From Ancylomarina sp. DW003 (lineage in GTDB: Bacteria > Bacteroidota > Bacteroidia > Bacteroidales > Marinifilaceae): DNA of 64,000 nt. A model generated the notes under the pieces. It searched no databases. It worked only from the letters and a program-made list of their open reading frames with translations, and was not told the DNA's origin. Positions 45,838 through 55,278 of this stretch are shown here, in pieces. Position numbers and translations under genes: made by a program. The first letter of the stretch is position 1. Every line of letters begins with the position of its first letter. The stretch spans positions 1 through 64,000 of the forward strand of contig NZ_JAKJSD010000008.1 in the NCBI RefSeq assembly GCF_029029505.1, in the 5' to 3' direction.

Positions 45838-48249
45838 ATGTACAAAATACGATTCTTCTATATTACACTAATCATTGCATGCTTATGCACTAAAGCAAGT
45901 GCTCAAAATAAGGCAAGCATAACAGGAACCATAACAGGTGAGAATGGCGAGGTTCTGGCAGGTGTACATATCATTAACGCAAAAACACACCAAAGCCATA
46001 CCAGTAGCGTAAAAGGAACTTACAAGTTAGATTGTGAGGCCGGACAAAGCATAACAATTCTGTTTTCACACATCGGTTATCAAATATTAGAAAAGAATTT
46101 CAATTTAGAATCGGGACAAAAGCTTGAATTTAATCCTATATTAAAAGAAAAAAGAGAGAACCTAAATGAGATTGATATTGCAGCCCGACAAAAGCTAAAG
46201 AACAAAGGCATCTATCTGCAAACTAAGGATATTGACAAAATTGCCTCTGCTGGTGGCGAAAGTCTTGAAAACCTATTAAAAACCTTACCTGGTGTTAGTT
46301 CTAACAATGAATTAAGCTCTCAATATTCTGTAAGAGGGGGTAATTTCGATGAAAACTTAGTTTACATTAACGATATTGAAGTTTATCGTCCCACATTAAT
46401 ACGCTCAAGTCAGCAAGAAGGTTTAAGTGTCATAAATCCTGACTTAGTCTCCTCTGTGCTCTTTTCGGCCGGAGGATTCGATGCCAAATATGGCGACAAA
46501 CTTTCATCAGTATTAGATATTAAGTACAAAATGCCTCGTCGTTTCGAGGCTTCTGCCGATGTTAGTCTGCTTGGTTCGAGTGCACATATTGCCAATGTCA
46601 GTAAAAACGGGAAGCTATCTTACCTTGCCGGATTTAGATATAAAACAACCCGATACCTGTTAGCTTCCCTTGATACCGAAGGTGATTACAATCCCAATTA
46701 TAAAGATTTACAAACACTAATCAACTACTCTTTTAATCAAAAGTTAAGTCTTCATTTTTGGGCAAATATCAGTAATAATAAATACAGCTTTAAACCTAAA
46801 GACAGGGAAACTAATTTTGGAACAATTAGCGATGCACTTCAGCTTAAAATGTATTTTGACGGACAAGAAAAAGATGAGTACAGTTCTGATATGGAAGCAT
46901 TAACACTTAAGTACCGCCACAATTCAAGACATTTATTTCAACTTATTGCCAATAGATATAAAACCGTAGAAAAAGAGCGATTCGATATTCAAGCTCAGTA
47001 CTACCTTCAAGATTTATTTGTCAGCCAGGGAGGCGATAAAAATAAGAGTTTAGAAAATTTGGGCATTGGAACGTATTTAGATCATGCAAACAATAAGCTT
47101 AACAGAACCGTAAATAGTTTAAAATTAAAAGCAGATCATAACTTAGGCGATTTACATTTACAATGGGGAATAAAAGCTCTGCATGAAAAAATTGACGACA
47201 GAATAAATGAATGGCAATACAGAGATTCTGCGGGTTATTCTATTCCTTTTTCAAACTCTCAAAACCTACTTGCTTATTCCCGCCAAGCCCTTAATCATAT
47301 ATCAGGCACTCATATGACAGGCTATACTCAAGGGGATTACAAATTTGGAAATGAATCCGGTGATTTTCAATTAACAGCTGGATTACGATATCACCATTGG
47401 TCGTATAATAACAGCTCATTTCTTTCACCCCGATTTTCGATCAACTACATTCCCAACTGGAGAAGGCAAATGAAATTTCGACTGGCAGTAGGCAACTACC
47501 AACAAATGCCTTCTTATCGTGAAAGTTTGAAAATTGACGGAACGATCAGTTCAAAGCTCAACACACAGGAAGCCTGGCATTATTCTCTTGCTCATGAATA
47601 TCTTTTTAAAATTAAACAACGAGATTTTCGTTTATCATCCGAGTTGTATTATAAAGATCTGAAATCACTAATTCCTTACGATATAGAAAATGTCCGATTA
47701 AGGTACTACGGCGATCAGAAAGCAAAAGGATACACAGCAGGGGTAGAATTCCGATTGAATTGGGAATATGTTCCCGATACCGAATCGTGGATAAGCTTAT
47801 CTTTAATGAAAACCCGTGAGAATATTTTGGGTGACAACAGAGGCTATATTGCCCGTCCGAGTGATCAGCGCTTCAACTTTTCTATGTTTTTCCAAGACTA
47901 TATTCCAGGAAATCCATCCTACAAAATGCACTTAACTCTCATATATGCCGGTGGCCTACCTGTTTGGGTACCGAAAATCGGAAAACAAGGTGATAGCTTT
48001 AATATGCCACACTATAGAAGAGCCGATTTAGGTTTTTCAAAAGAGTTACTCGATACAAAAAAAGTCAAGTATAAAGGCTTACTCAAGCATTTTAAATCCA
48101 TGTGGATTGGCCTTGAAATATTTAATCTATTCGATATTAACAATACGGTTTCCTATCTTTGGATTAATGATATTCAAGGGAATCAATATGCCATCCCAAA
48201 CTATTTGACGGCTCGTAAGCTGAATCTAAAACTGAGTGCAAAGTTCTGA
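45838..48249 (+). CDS. TonB-dependent receptor with carboxypeptidase-like N-terminal domain
   Basis: 803 aa from the ATG at 45838 (MYKIRFFYITL). Signal peptide to about residue 23 (CTKASA), CarboxypepD_reg-like domain (ASITGTITGENGEVLAGVHI), plug domain (LENLLKTLPGVSSNNELSSQYSVRGGNFDENLVYINDIEV) and a C-terminal beta-barrel ending in an aromatic-ended strand (LNLKLSAKF). Outer-membrane uptake receptor, ligand unknown. There is no SusD partner, so it is not a glycan PUL pair. A BatA-type gene starts 25 bp downstream, suggesting co-transcription. Confidence 0.88.
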   Translation: MYKIRFFYITLIIACLCTKASAQNKASITGTITGENGEVLAGVHIINAKTHQSHTSSVKGTYKLDCEAGQSITILFSHIGYQILEKNFNLESGQKLEFNPILKEKRENLNEIDIAARQKLKNKGIYLQTKDIDKIASAGGESLENLLKTLPGVSSNNELSSQYSVRGGNFDENLVYINDIEVYRPTLIRSSQQEGLSVINPDLVSSVLFSAGGFDAKYGDKLSSVLDIKYKMPRRFEASADVSLLGSSAHIANVSKNGKLSYLAGFRYKTTRYLLASLDTEGDYNPNYKDLQTLINYSFNQKLSLHFWANISNNKYSFKPKDRETNFGTISDALQLKMYFDGQEKDEYSSDMEALTLKYRHNSRHLFQLIANRYKTVEKERFDIQAQYYLQDLFVSQGGDKNKSLENLGIGTYLDHANNKLNRTVNSLKLKADHNLGDLHLQWGIKALHEKIDDRINEWQYRDSAGYSIPFSNSQNLLAYSRQALNHISGTHMTGYTQGDYKFGNESGDFQLTAGLRYHHWSYNNSSFLSPRFSINYIPNWRRQMKFRLAVGNYQQMPSYRESLKIDGTISSKLNTQEAWHYSLAHEYLFKIKQRDFRLSSELYYKDLKSLIPYDIENVRLRYYGDQKAKGYTAGVEFRLNWEYVPDTESWISLSLMKTRENILGDNRGYIARPSDQRFNFSMFFQDYIPGNPSYKMHLTLIYAGGLPVWVPKIGKQGDSFNMPHYRRADLGFSKELLDTKKVKYKGLLKHFKSMWIGLEIFNLFDINNTVSYLWINDIQGNQYAIPNYLTARKLNLKLSAKF

Positions 48250-48274
48250 TTGAATTTAATTATTACGCGTTTAT

Positions 48275-50311
48275 ATGCCTATACATTTCCATAATCCAAT
48301 TATACTATGGGGACTGATAAGTTTAATCATTCCTGTCATTATTCATCTCTTCAATTTTAAACGTTTTAAAAAGATCTACTTCAGTAATCTTAAGTTTTTG
48401 AAAGATGTTACAGCTGAAAACAAGAATCGGTCTAAAATTAAAAACTGGCTCTTATTACTCAGTCGTCTTTTAGCCTTAGCCTGCCTTATTATTGCCTTTG
48501 CGCAACCTTTTATTCCCAATGAGAATATGAATCTGGCAAATGAATCGCAAAGACAAGCTATACAGATTTATGTGGATAATTCTTTTAGTATGAATGCTGA
48601 AACGGAAAAAGGTATTGCTATTGAAATAGCTAAAGCTAAAGCGATAGATCTTATTAGCTCCTTACCAGATGATGCCCAAATTAATATTCACAGCAACAAC
48701 AGCAAGTCGAATACGCCTTTGGTAAATAAAAAGCGAGCTATCTCAAAAATTCAGGAACTACAGCCTTCTACCGAGAGCAAATCTTTCACACAAATTATAA
48801 AGGAATGTTCGCAAACCAATTTTAATCATTCAATTTACTTCTTTTCTGACTTTCAGAAGTATCAATTTAATATTGATCAGGCAACTGTTGATAGTAGTCA
48901 GAATATAATTTTGATGCCCTTAAAAATTCAGAACCAAAACAATCTTTATGTAGACTCATGCTGGCACGAAAATATGGCTCATAAAATCAATCAGAAAGAA
49001 GAGCTTTACGTTCGTATTCAAAACGCATCGAACAAGAACTACAATAAAATACCTATCAAACTCTATATTAACGACAGCTTAAAATCAGTTACCAATTTCG
49101 ATATTAAACCCAAGGAAAACAAAGCCATCAAACTGCATTATAAAAGTCAGCATTCGGGAATTCATTCGGGAAGAATAGAAATAAATGATTATCCAATTAC
49201 CTATGATAACACGCTTTTCTTTTCGTACAAAATTCAGAAAAATGCTGAAATTATTAGCATCAATCAGGAAAAGGAAAATCTTTATATCAGTCAGTTATTC
49301 TCCAATAAGGAATACTTCAATCTCAAGAACATCAGTAAAACATATTTTCATCAAGCTAACCTGAGTCAAACAAAGCTCATTATCCTGAATCAGCTTACTA
49401 ATATGCAAAGTGGTTTCAAACAAAACATTGCTAAGTATATAAACAGAGGTGGTCAGGTTCTTATTCTTCCTGCAGATAAAAATAACATATCAAACAATGA
49501 ACTTTTAAGCGAATTAGGCGTTGGGATATATCAGGACTTGGATAGTCTTACGCAAACTGTTTCGAGTATAGAATTGAATGCTGAAATTTACAAAGAAGTA
49601 TTTAAACAACTAAAAGACAATGCCCGCTTACCACAAATTTATCGCCATTTTAAACTAGGTGAAACCAATCAGCATCTCCACATTCCCTTATGGAAAACTA
49701 AAATGGGTGAAAGTTTGTTTTCTCAAATTAAGTTAGGAAAAGGAAAACTCTTCTTATCTAGTTTTAACTTTAGCCCCCAATGGACAAATGCAATTAAACA
49801 CCCATTATTTGTGCCTAGTTTAATTAATATCGTTTTAAACAACCACAGGCATTCGCCACTGTATTTTAATTTAGATTCTAAAGAGTATGCCATTGCCGAT
49901 GGTGTCAGTTCTAAAGGCGAAAAAAATATGCTTCATATAGAGAACAAATTGCTGGGAATAGATCTCATTCCTGAACAAATCAACCATTTTGACAGAGGTT
50001 TGTTACTGAATGCACATGGACAAATTAAAGAGGCGGGAAACTACCTTATTACACAAGCAAATCATCCTGTTGCAGGAATTTCATTCAATTATACCAGAAA
50101 AGAATCTAATTTGGATTTTTATTCGACTGGAGAGTTAAACGATCTGATCCGGAAAAACAATCTGAATTACAGCCTGATGGATGTAGAAACAATTGATATG
50201 AATAATGCTCTTACTGAGCAAAGAGAAGGTAAATCGTATTGGAGCATATTTCTAATTTTAAGTTTCTTTTTCCTTATAACAGAGTTTATCATTCAGAAAA
50301 TCAAACTTTAA
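48275..50311 (+). CDS. BatA-type double-transmembrane protein with VWA-like domain
   Basis: 678 aa. The N-terminal BatA/TIGR02226 unit has two membrane helices around LFNFKRFKKIYFSNLKFL (near residues 8-25 and 57-78). A VWA-like domain follows with a MIDAS-type start, VDNSFSMNAET (DxSxS), then a long beta-rich periplasmic region and a final transmembrane helix (residues 655-675). The family is linked to aerotolerance (Bat) operons but occurs widely in Bacteroidota with unknown role. It lies downstream of a TonB receptor and ends at a bidirectional terminator. Confidence 0.85.
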   Translation: MPIHFHNPIILWGLISLIIPVIIHLFNFKRFKKIYFSNLKFLKDVTAENKNRSKIKNWLLLLSRLLALACLIIAFAQPFIPNENMNLANESQRQAIQIYVDNSFSMNAETEKGIAIEIAKAKAIDLISSLPDDAQINIHSNNSKSNTPLVNKKRAISKIQELQPSTESKSFTQIIKECSQTNFNHSIYFFSDFQKYQFNIDQATVDSSQNIILMPLKIQNQNNLYVDSCWHENMAHKINQKEELYVRIQNASNKNYNKIPIKLYINDSLKSVTNFDIKPKENKAIKLHYKSQHSGIHSGRIEINDYPITYDNTLFFSYKIQKNAEIISINQEKENLYISQLFSNKEYFNLKNISKTYFHQANLSQTKLIILNQLTNMQSGFKQNIAKYINRGGQVLILPADKNNISNNELLSELGVGIYQDLDSLTQTVSSIELNAEIYKEVFKQLKDNARLPQIYRHFKLGETNQHLHIPLWKTKMGESLFSQIKLGKGKLFLSSFNFSPQWTNAIKHPLFVPSLINIVLNNHRHSPLYFNLDSKEYAIADGVSSKGEKNMLHIENKLLGIDLIPEQINHFDRGLLLNAHGQIKEAGNYLITQANHPVAGISFNYTRKESNLDFYSTGELNDLIRKNNLNYSLMDVETIDMNNALTEQREGKSYWSIFLILSFFFLITEFIIQKIKL

Positions 50312-50320
50312 TTAAAAATA

Positions 50321-50353
50321 AAAGGAAGAAATTCATATCAGATTTCTTCCTTT
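50321..50353. terminator. bidirectional terminator, BatA-type / NifX-like genes
   Basis: Perfect 12-bp stem (50321-50332 against 50342-50353) with a 9-nt loop and A/T-rich flanks between convergent genes. Confidence 0.85.
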
Positions 50354-50375
50354 CCCGAATTATATACTTGAGATC

Positions 50376-50747
50376 TTAATGCTGACAAACGTGTCCGTCA
50401 TCTTCACCATGACCAGCACAAGTCATTCCTGAATCCTTAACGCGTTCTTGCAGATAAGCTTCAACCAATTCGCGAACATCACCAGAACATCCTCGATAAA
50501 CCTGAATACCAGCTTGAGAAATTTTGTTGACAGCTCCCTGCCCCATGTTTCCAGCTAACATTACTTTAACCCCCATATCGGCAAGCTGATTGGCTATATT
50601 CGATTTGCAACCACAGCCTTGAGGTGATTCTATCAATTCAATTTTACTAATCTGATTGTCAGCAGTTAATTCTGCAATCGAAAAGTGCTCGCAATGTCCA
50701 AAATGCGAATCAACTTGATTGTCTTTTGTTGGAATAGCTATTTTCAT
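50376..50747 (-). CDS. NifX/NafY-type (dinitrogenase Fe-Mo cofactor) domain protein with metal-binding tail
   Basis: 123 aa. The ribonuclease-H-like NifB/NifX fold is recognised from MKIAIPTKDNQVDSHFGHCEHF, ESPQGCGCKSNIANQLADMGV and LAGNMGQGAVNKI. The tail CAGHGEDDGHVCQH is rich in Cys and His and could bind metal. No nitrogenase gene is present; such stand-alone proteins are common in anaerobes and their cargo is unproven. Third gene of a DUF134, NifX-like, NifX-like operon; 16 bp follow the preceding stop. Confidence 0.88.
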   Translation of the reverse strand: MKIAIPTKDNQVDSHFGHCEHFSIAELTADNQISKIELIESPQGCGCKSNIANQLADMGVKVMLAGNMGQGAVNKISQAGIQVYRGCSGDVRELVEAYLQERVKDSGMTCAGHGEDDGHVCQH

Positions 50748-50763
50748 TTGTATCTATCGTTTT

Positions 50764-51087
50764 TTATTCAAGCCCCATCATTTTTAAGATATCTTTGAGC
50801 TTATTGTTTTTTTCGTTTAGAATAATAAACTGTAAACCCTTTGCTTTAGCATGTTGTTGCAATTTCAAACCTAGTTCAAAAGCTACAAACGCATTTACAG
50901 CATTATCATCGCAAAGCAAAGACAAAATCTTTAGCCCCACCCCTTTTTCATCTTCAACAAAAGGATTTTCAATTACACGGTAGTTACTTGTTTCTCGATT
51001 TACCAATGCAAAATATGGGCTTCTTGCAAATTTTAAAGAAAGCTGAGCCTCCTTTTTATCACTCATTACAGGTATTGCTGCTATCAT
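50764..51087 (-). CDS. second NifX-like domain protein
   Basis: 107 aa from the ATG at 51087 (MIAAIPVMSDKKEAQLSLKFARSPYFAL). The longer frame would overlap the DUF134 gene by almost 100 bp. With this start it overlaps the DUF134 stop by four bases (ATGA), a sign of translational coupling. The fold is that of NifX/NafY but without the Cys and His motifs of its neighbour, so it may be a non-binding partner or bind another ligand. Function unknown. Confidence 0.8.
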   Translation of the reverse strand: MIAAIPVMSDKKEAQLSLKFARSPYFALVNRETSNYRVIENPFVEDEKGVGLKILSLLCDDNAVNAFVAFELGLKLQQHAKAKGLQFIILNEKNNKLKDILKMMGLE

Positions 51088-51494
51088 TTCTCTTCCTCCA
51101 CTTTTAATATGTCTGAACTTGAACACAAAATACAATTCGTTAATTCTACACCTTTGGGGTTGTTGAAATGCGATTTGCACTTTTCACACTGATACCAACT
51201 CTCATCGTAGACAATCGTCCCACCTTCAATACGAATGGGGTGAACTTCTATTAATGCCTGAGCAATTTTCTTACGTGCACGATCATAAATTCGAGTTAAA
51301 CTTGGACGTGAAATTTCCATTATCTTGGATGCTTCCAATTGGGAAAGATTCTCATAATCGAGTAATCGAATTACCTCAAACTCTTCGATATTCAAATTAA
51401 TAGCCTTAGATGGGTTTGCATAAAATCCTTGAGGATTAAAGCCTTTTATCCGAGGTGGAATTTGAATTTTTGAATTATTTCTTGGTCGTGCCAT
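51084..51494 (-). CDS. DUF134 regulator with C-terminal zinc ribbon
   Basis: 136 aa. The DUF134 domain has a sigma-70 region-4-like helix-turn-helix (NIEEFEVIRLLDYENLSQLEASKIMEISRPSLTRIYDRARKKIAQAL) after MARPRN and PPRIKGFNP. The tail holds CEKCKSHF and CILCSSSD, two Cys pairs that can bind zinc. A predicted DNA-binding regulator, first in an operon with two NifX-like proteins. A perfect palindrome just upstream of its -7 box suggests autoregulation. Physiological signal unknown. Confidence 0.88.
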   Translation of the reverse strand: MARPRNNSKIQIPPRIKGFNPQGFYANPSKAINLNIEEFEVIRLLDYENLSQLEASKIMEISRPSLTRIYDRARKKIAQALIEVHPIRIEGGTIVYDESWYQCEKCKSHFNNPKGVELTNCILCSSSDILKVEEEK

Positions 51495-51517
51495 AAAATT
51501 AATTTTCTATAACGATA

Positions 51518-51539
51518 CAAATATAATGAACATATGTTC
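51518..51539 (-). promoter_or_regulatory. promoter -7 element and palindromic operator of the DUF134 operon
   Basis: On the minus strand the palindrome GAACATATGTTC (51528-51539, perfect 12 bp) is followed after two bases by TATATTTG (complement of 51518-51525), a -7 consensus match. The start codon is 24 bp further on. The -33 box is weak. Placement fits binding by the DUF134 regulator or another repressor. Confidence 0.6.
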
Positions 51540-51561
51540 TTAACGAACTTTTTCAACAAAA

Positions 51562-51589
51562 AAAACGATCTAAATATAAAGATCGTTTT
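51562..51589 (-). terminator. terminator of rnpB
   Basis: Nine-bp stem AAAACGATC/GATCGTTTT with a 10-nt loop; the minus-strand RNA ends in a run of eight Us. Lies about 65 nt beyond the mature 3' end of RNase P RNA. Confidence 0.8.
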
Positions 51590-51654
51590 CCAAATCACCT
51601 ATTCGGTAATATCATATTTTCGATTCTAAACAAAGAATCCTAATAAATTTAAAA

Positions 51655-52016
51655 GGTTGGCAAACCTATAAGCCGGGTCCTGTTTTCCCCGAAAGGAACT
51701 TCTATCATTTATCTAGAACATAGGTCACCCTATGTCTCGAGCAATCTACCCCCCGACATCGACCGAGTAAGATCTACAACTGTCGGTATACTTGATCTTG
51801 CAAGCCATGAGGCACACAGCTACCTATGTTACCATAAGTACTGGTGAGCTCTTACCTCACCTTTTCACCCTTACCCCATTTTCGAAAAAACAGGGCGGTT
51901 ATTTTCTGTTCCACTACTATAAGCTTTCGCCTATCTTCCCGTTAAGAAGCATGGTACTCTGCCTTGCCCGGACTTTCCTCTCTTTCTTACGAAACAGCGA
52001 TAGAACGGTTTGCCGC
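51655..52016 (-). ncRNA. rnpB: RNase P RNA
   Basis: The minus strand carries the conserved bacterial RNase P 5' core GAGGAAAGTCCGGGC (complement near 51966-51980) and a 3' end GGACCCGGCTTATAGG. The P1 helix is formed by GGCAAACC (complement of 52007-52014) and GGTTTGCC (complement of 51659-51666). Size, about 360 nt, fits class A. It is the catalytic RNA of tRNA 5' processing. End positions are set from P1 and are good to a few nucleotides. Confidence 0.95.
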
Positions 52017-52018
52017 TG

Positions 52019-52026
52019 CAAAGGTA
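52019..52026 (-). promoter_or_regulatory. -7 promoter element of rnpB
   Basis: TACCTTTG on the minus strand is an exact TAnnTTTG match immediately upstream of the RNase P P1 helix, as expected for a start near 52014. A -33 box at normal spacing is not evident. Confidence 0.6.
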
Positions 52027-52225
52027 ATTTTTTTTATGAGTATGTGATATGAACTGCCCACTAATCTTACTAGTAAAGGAGTGAATCAATTGAAAAGTAA
52101 GAAATTTGTATTATACCAAAGTTCAGAATTATGAGTTATAAATTATTAATTACAATGAATAAAAATGATTCTTATTGATAAAATCTCTTTCCCTTTTCAC
52201 TTTATCCTTCATCCTTTCCCCTTTC
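52027..52225. other. intergenic region between YchJ gene and rnpB
   Basis: About 200 bp of non-coding DNA. The last 45 bp (52181-52225) are a CTTT/CCTTT-rich low-complexity tract resembling those at 38356-38468 and 59849-60066. Confidence 0.4.
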
Positions 52226-52612
52226 TCATCTTCCATTCACATAAAACCACTGCCCTTTTTCGAAGCGAAAGAATGAATCTTCTATCATTTCATGAATTTT
52301 TCCAGCTTCGCTATATAAAGCTTTAAATTTCACTCTTCCTTCGGAATCACCAATCGTACCATCCTTAGTCGAGATAATCTGCAAACCCAACCACATAACA
52401 GAAGCTGCCCATTCCTTAATTTCATTTCTCTCGCTATTGGGACGTGTTTCTGTTGCATAAGTCCTCATGATATAATCAACATCAGCCAAAACAAAAGCAG
52501 AATAACGACTCCTCATCAAATCCTCCGCTGTTTGTGCCACACGTTTACCCGAATGATAAACACCACAACAATCCTCATAAGTCAATGGTCTTCCGCAAAT
52601 GCAATTTTTCAT
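52226..52612 (-). CDS. YchJ-family SEC-C motif protein
   Basis: 128 aa. It begins MKNCICGRPLTYEDCCGVYHSG, a YchJ-type SEC-C zinc motif, followed by an NTF2-like domain (AEDLMRSRYSAFVLADVDYIMRTYA, FKALYSEAGKIHEMIEDSFF). It lacks the second SEC-C copy seen in longer relatives. Small cytoplasmic protein of unknown function. Eight bp follow the upstream helical-repeat gene, so the two are co-transcribed. Confidence 0.88.
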   Translation of the reverse strand: MKNCICGRPLTYEDCCGVYHSGKRVAQTAEDLMRSRYSAFVLADVDYIMRTYATETRPNSERNEIKEWAASVMWLGLQIISTKDGTIGDSEGRVKFKALYSEAGKIHEMIEDSFFRFEKGQWFYVNGR

Positions 52613-52620
52613 GTCGCTGA

Positions 52621-53466
52621 CTATTTAAAATCCTTAAAGAAAACATCCAGCTTATCGAAATCTTGTTCACCAATTAATTCCAGAAATCTCGCAAAATTTG
52701 GAGCAATTGTCTTAAGGCTATCCTTAATTTTGAACATAGCATTAAACTCTGTGATAAACTCAGCACGCATATCAAAAGTACTTACCAATGTTTCGTAGAA
52801 TAATTTGAAAAGATTCTTTTCATTTTGCAAAAGTGCATCATCTAAGGAAATAACCTTTAGCAAGTTATTCAATAGTTCAGTATCCTTATACTCAATTGCC
52901 ACTGCTAAGCCCTTAGTATAATGAGCAAACAAAAGCTGTAAGGCTTCTTTATCGTTATAGGCAGGGATTGGTACCGGAGTAAATTTTGCTTCCTTATAAA
53001 TTGCCAATGCCTTTTCTTTTTCGCCTAAACTCATTAGAATAAAAGCCTTTACATTCGACAAGGCCAACTGATAGAACTCACGATACTGATCAAACACAAG
53101 ATCTTTCTCTGCTTGTTCCAATACAGGCAAAGCCTCCGAAAGAACTTCATTCAATTTAGCTTTCCCTCTGTTTATAGAGAACTCGGCCATATACTGCAAA
53201 GCCCAATTAAGTCCGTAAACCCACTTACCAGAAGTTGAACATGAATCGTAGCCCTTAGCGTATTCCTGTCCTGCTTCACTTAATTCTCCAAAAAGGGCAA
53301 AAGCTGCAGCCCGATGCTGTAAAATCTCCAGATAAAATCTAGGGTCATCTTTTAATGCGATATGCGTATTATCATTCAAAAACTCTCTAATAATTTTAGG
53401 ATCCTTTTCCGTAATACCCTTATTGTACAATTCTACAAGACTCTTATATATATTCTCTGTTGTCAT
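52621..53466 (-). CDS. helical-repeat (TPR-like) protein of unknown function
   Basis: 281 aa, almost entirely alpha-helical with TPR-like stretches (YLEILQHRAAAFALFGELSEAGQEYAKGY, VKAFILMSLGEKEKALAIYKEA). No signal peptide and no named family recognised. It lies between an MFS carrier (31 bp upstream) and ychJ (8 bp downstream), giving a three-gene unit. It may act as a cytoplasmic adaptor. Confidence 0.65.
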   Translation of the reverse strand: MTTENIYKSLVELYNKGITEKDPKIIREFLNDNTHIALKDDPRFYLEILQHRAAAFALFGELSEAGQEYAKGYDSCSTSGKWVYGLNWALQYMAEFSINRGKAKLNEVLSEALPVLEQAEKDLVFDQYREFYQLALSNVKAFILMSLGEKEKALAIYKEAKFTPVPIPAYNDKEALQLLFAHYTKGLAVAIEYKDTELLNNLLKVISLDDALLQNEKNLFKLFYETLVSTFDMRAEFITEFNAMFKIKDSLKTIAPNFARFLELIGEQDFDKLDVFFKDFK

Positions 53467-53497
53467 ATTAAAATGATATTTTGATTCTAAATTTCTG

Positions 53498-54628
53498 TTA
53501 AATCTTTATTTTCTGCACAAATGCAAGTGAAACCACACACAGTATAGCGCCTGCTATAAATGGTATTTGCCAATGCCACATCCATAACAAACCACCACAA
53601 ACTGGAATCACAACTGCCGATATATGATTAATTGTAAAACCAACTGCCATAGATGGTGCAATATCTTTCTTATCCCCTGTTTTATGAAAATAGGTGTTGA
53701 TTCCCATTGAAAAACCAAAGAAAATATGATCGATAATGTATAGGATAGCTACTACCAAACCATTTTCGATAAAGGCATAACCAAGAAATACAAATATTAA
53801 AAAGATGTACTCTAAGCTTAGCATTTTCCGTTCACCATAGCGATTAATTCCCTTCGCAATATAGGGTGATATGAAATAGGTGATAATATTATTGATGATG
53901 AAAAGTATAGCTACATGCTGTATACTGAAATGATATTTTTGCACCAGCATAAATACTGCAAACACAACAAAAATCTGTCGTCGGGCACCACTTAAAAAAT
54001 TCAGAACATAAAATAACCAATAACGCTTACGCAAAACCATACCCTTATTTTGAGCAGGAATATTTTTGTTTTCAGGCTTCCAAAACAAAGCCCAAATCGC
54101 CATCAAAACAATTATAACTCCAGCTACTATAAAATTCATCTGAAGCGATAAATAATCAGCCAATAACAAAATAAAAGCTCCCATTGCCACATTAGCAACT
54201 GCTGCCCAGCTCTTTTGCTTAGCAAAAACATAAGGCGCCTGCTCGTAATTAAAATATTGCAGGGTTAAAGATTTATTAGTCGTCTCAAAATAATGAAATC
54301 CAATTGACATGATTAGAGTTGTAAAAATCAAGCCGTAAAAAGAAGGAAAGAAGCCCGTTAAAGCAACGCCGACTCCAACCAACAAAACAGATATTGCCGA
54401 TAAACGGTGTTCTCTTACAAAAAATAAAACGTAAATAACCAATAATGCTAAAAAGCCCGGCACCTCTCTTATTGACTGAATAACACCCAATTGAAACCCA
54501 TTTATCCCAACCTCATCAACAGCCAAATTATTAAAAAGCGTACGCCATGCCTGGTGACCTGCAGTAGCAGCAACAACCAGCAGTATTAAATAGGCGTACA
54601 TTTTATTTTGTTTAAGTTCCTTAAGCAT
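53498..54628 (-). CDS. MFS transporter
   Basis: 376 aa integral membrane protein with about ten to twelve hydrophobic helices and MFS-type loops (QLGVIQSIREVPGFLAL, KGINRYGERKMLSLEY). Short for the superfamily; the N-terminus LILLVVAATAGHQAWRTLFNNL is conserved in a Bacteroidota MFS group. Substrate unknown. First gene of the unit with the helical-repeat protein and ychJ, divergent from the nitroreductase. Confidence 0.82.
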   Translation of the reverse strand: MLKELKQNKMYAYLILLVVAATAGHQAWRTLFNNLAVDEVGINGFQLGVIQSIREVPGFLALLVIYVLFFVREHRLSAISVLLVGVGVALTGFFPSFYGLIFTTLIMSIGFHYFETTNKSLTLQYFNYEQAPYVFAKQKSWAAVANVAMGAFILLLADYLSLQMNFIVAGVIIVLMAIWALFWKPENKNIPAQNKGMVLRKRYWLFYVLNFLSGARRQIFVVFAVFMLVQKYHFSIQHVAILFIINNIITYFISPYIAKGINRYGERKMLSLEYIFLIFVFLGYAFIENGLVVAILYIIDHIFFGFSMGINTYFHKTGDKKDIAPSMAVGFTINHISAVVIPVCGGLLWMWHWQIPFIAGAILCVVSLAFVQKIKI

Positions 54629-54721
54629 AAAGCAATTATTAATTAAGGCTGCAAAGTTATAAATAGAAACTTTAATGCACTTGAAAAATTTGTATTTTTA
54701 CACAGAATCAAAACGACAAAT

Positions 54722-55240
54722 ATGAACTTATTAAATACCATTAAAGACCGCTACTCAGTTCGAGCCTATTTAGACAAAAAGGTTGAAGACGAAAAATTAA
54801 TGCAAATTCTTGAAGCTGGGCAGTACGCGCCATCTGCAGTAAATTTCCAGCCATGGCATTTTATCGTCATCCGTGAAAAAGAGAACCACGATAAGTTTTC
54901 TCACATCTACCATCGTGAATGGTTTAAGGAAGCTCCTGTTTATATTGTTATTTGTTCTGATCACAGTAAATCGTGGAAGCGCGCCGAAGACGAAAAAGAT
55001 CATGCAGATATTGATGCAGCTATTACAACAGATCACATGACACTACAAGCTACCGAATTAGGTTTAGGCACTTGTTGGATATGTAATTTTCATGTTCAAA
55101 AATGTCGCGAGTATTTTGATCTACCTGATCATATAGAACCTGTTTCAATTCTTTCTTTAGGTTATCCTGATTTGGAAAAAAGACAGCCTAAGAAAAAAAG
55201 AAATAGTTTAGATGAAATTGTTCACTGGGAGAAATTTTAA
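54722..55240 (+). CDS. nitroreductase-family FMN oxidoreductase
   Basis: 172 aa. FMN-binding signatures: RYSVRAYLDKKV at the N-terminus, AGQYAPSAVNFQPWHFIVI, and GLGTCWICNF in the second half. Uses NAD(P)H to reduce nitro, quinone or flavin substrates, probably as a homodimer. The CobW gene follows after 38 bp, so an operon is likely. ATG start confirmed. Confidence 0.9.
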   Translation: MNLLNTIKDRYSVRAYLDKKVEDEKLMQILEAGQYAPSAVNFQPWHFIVIREKENHDKFSHIYHREWFKEAPVYIVICSDHSKSWKRAEDEKDHADIDAAITTDHMTLQATELGLGTCWICNFHVQKCREYFDLPDHIEPVSILSLGYPDLEKRQPKKKRNSLDEIVHWEKF

Positions 55241-55278
55241 CAGATCATTTGTTAAAATCGACTAATTAGAAATACAGG

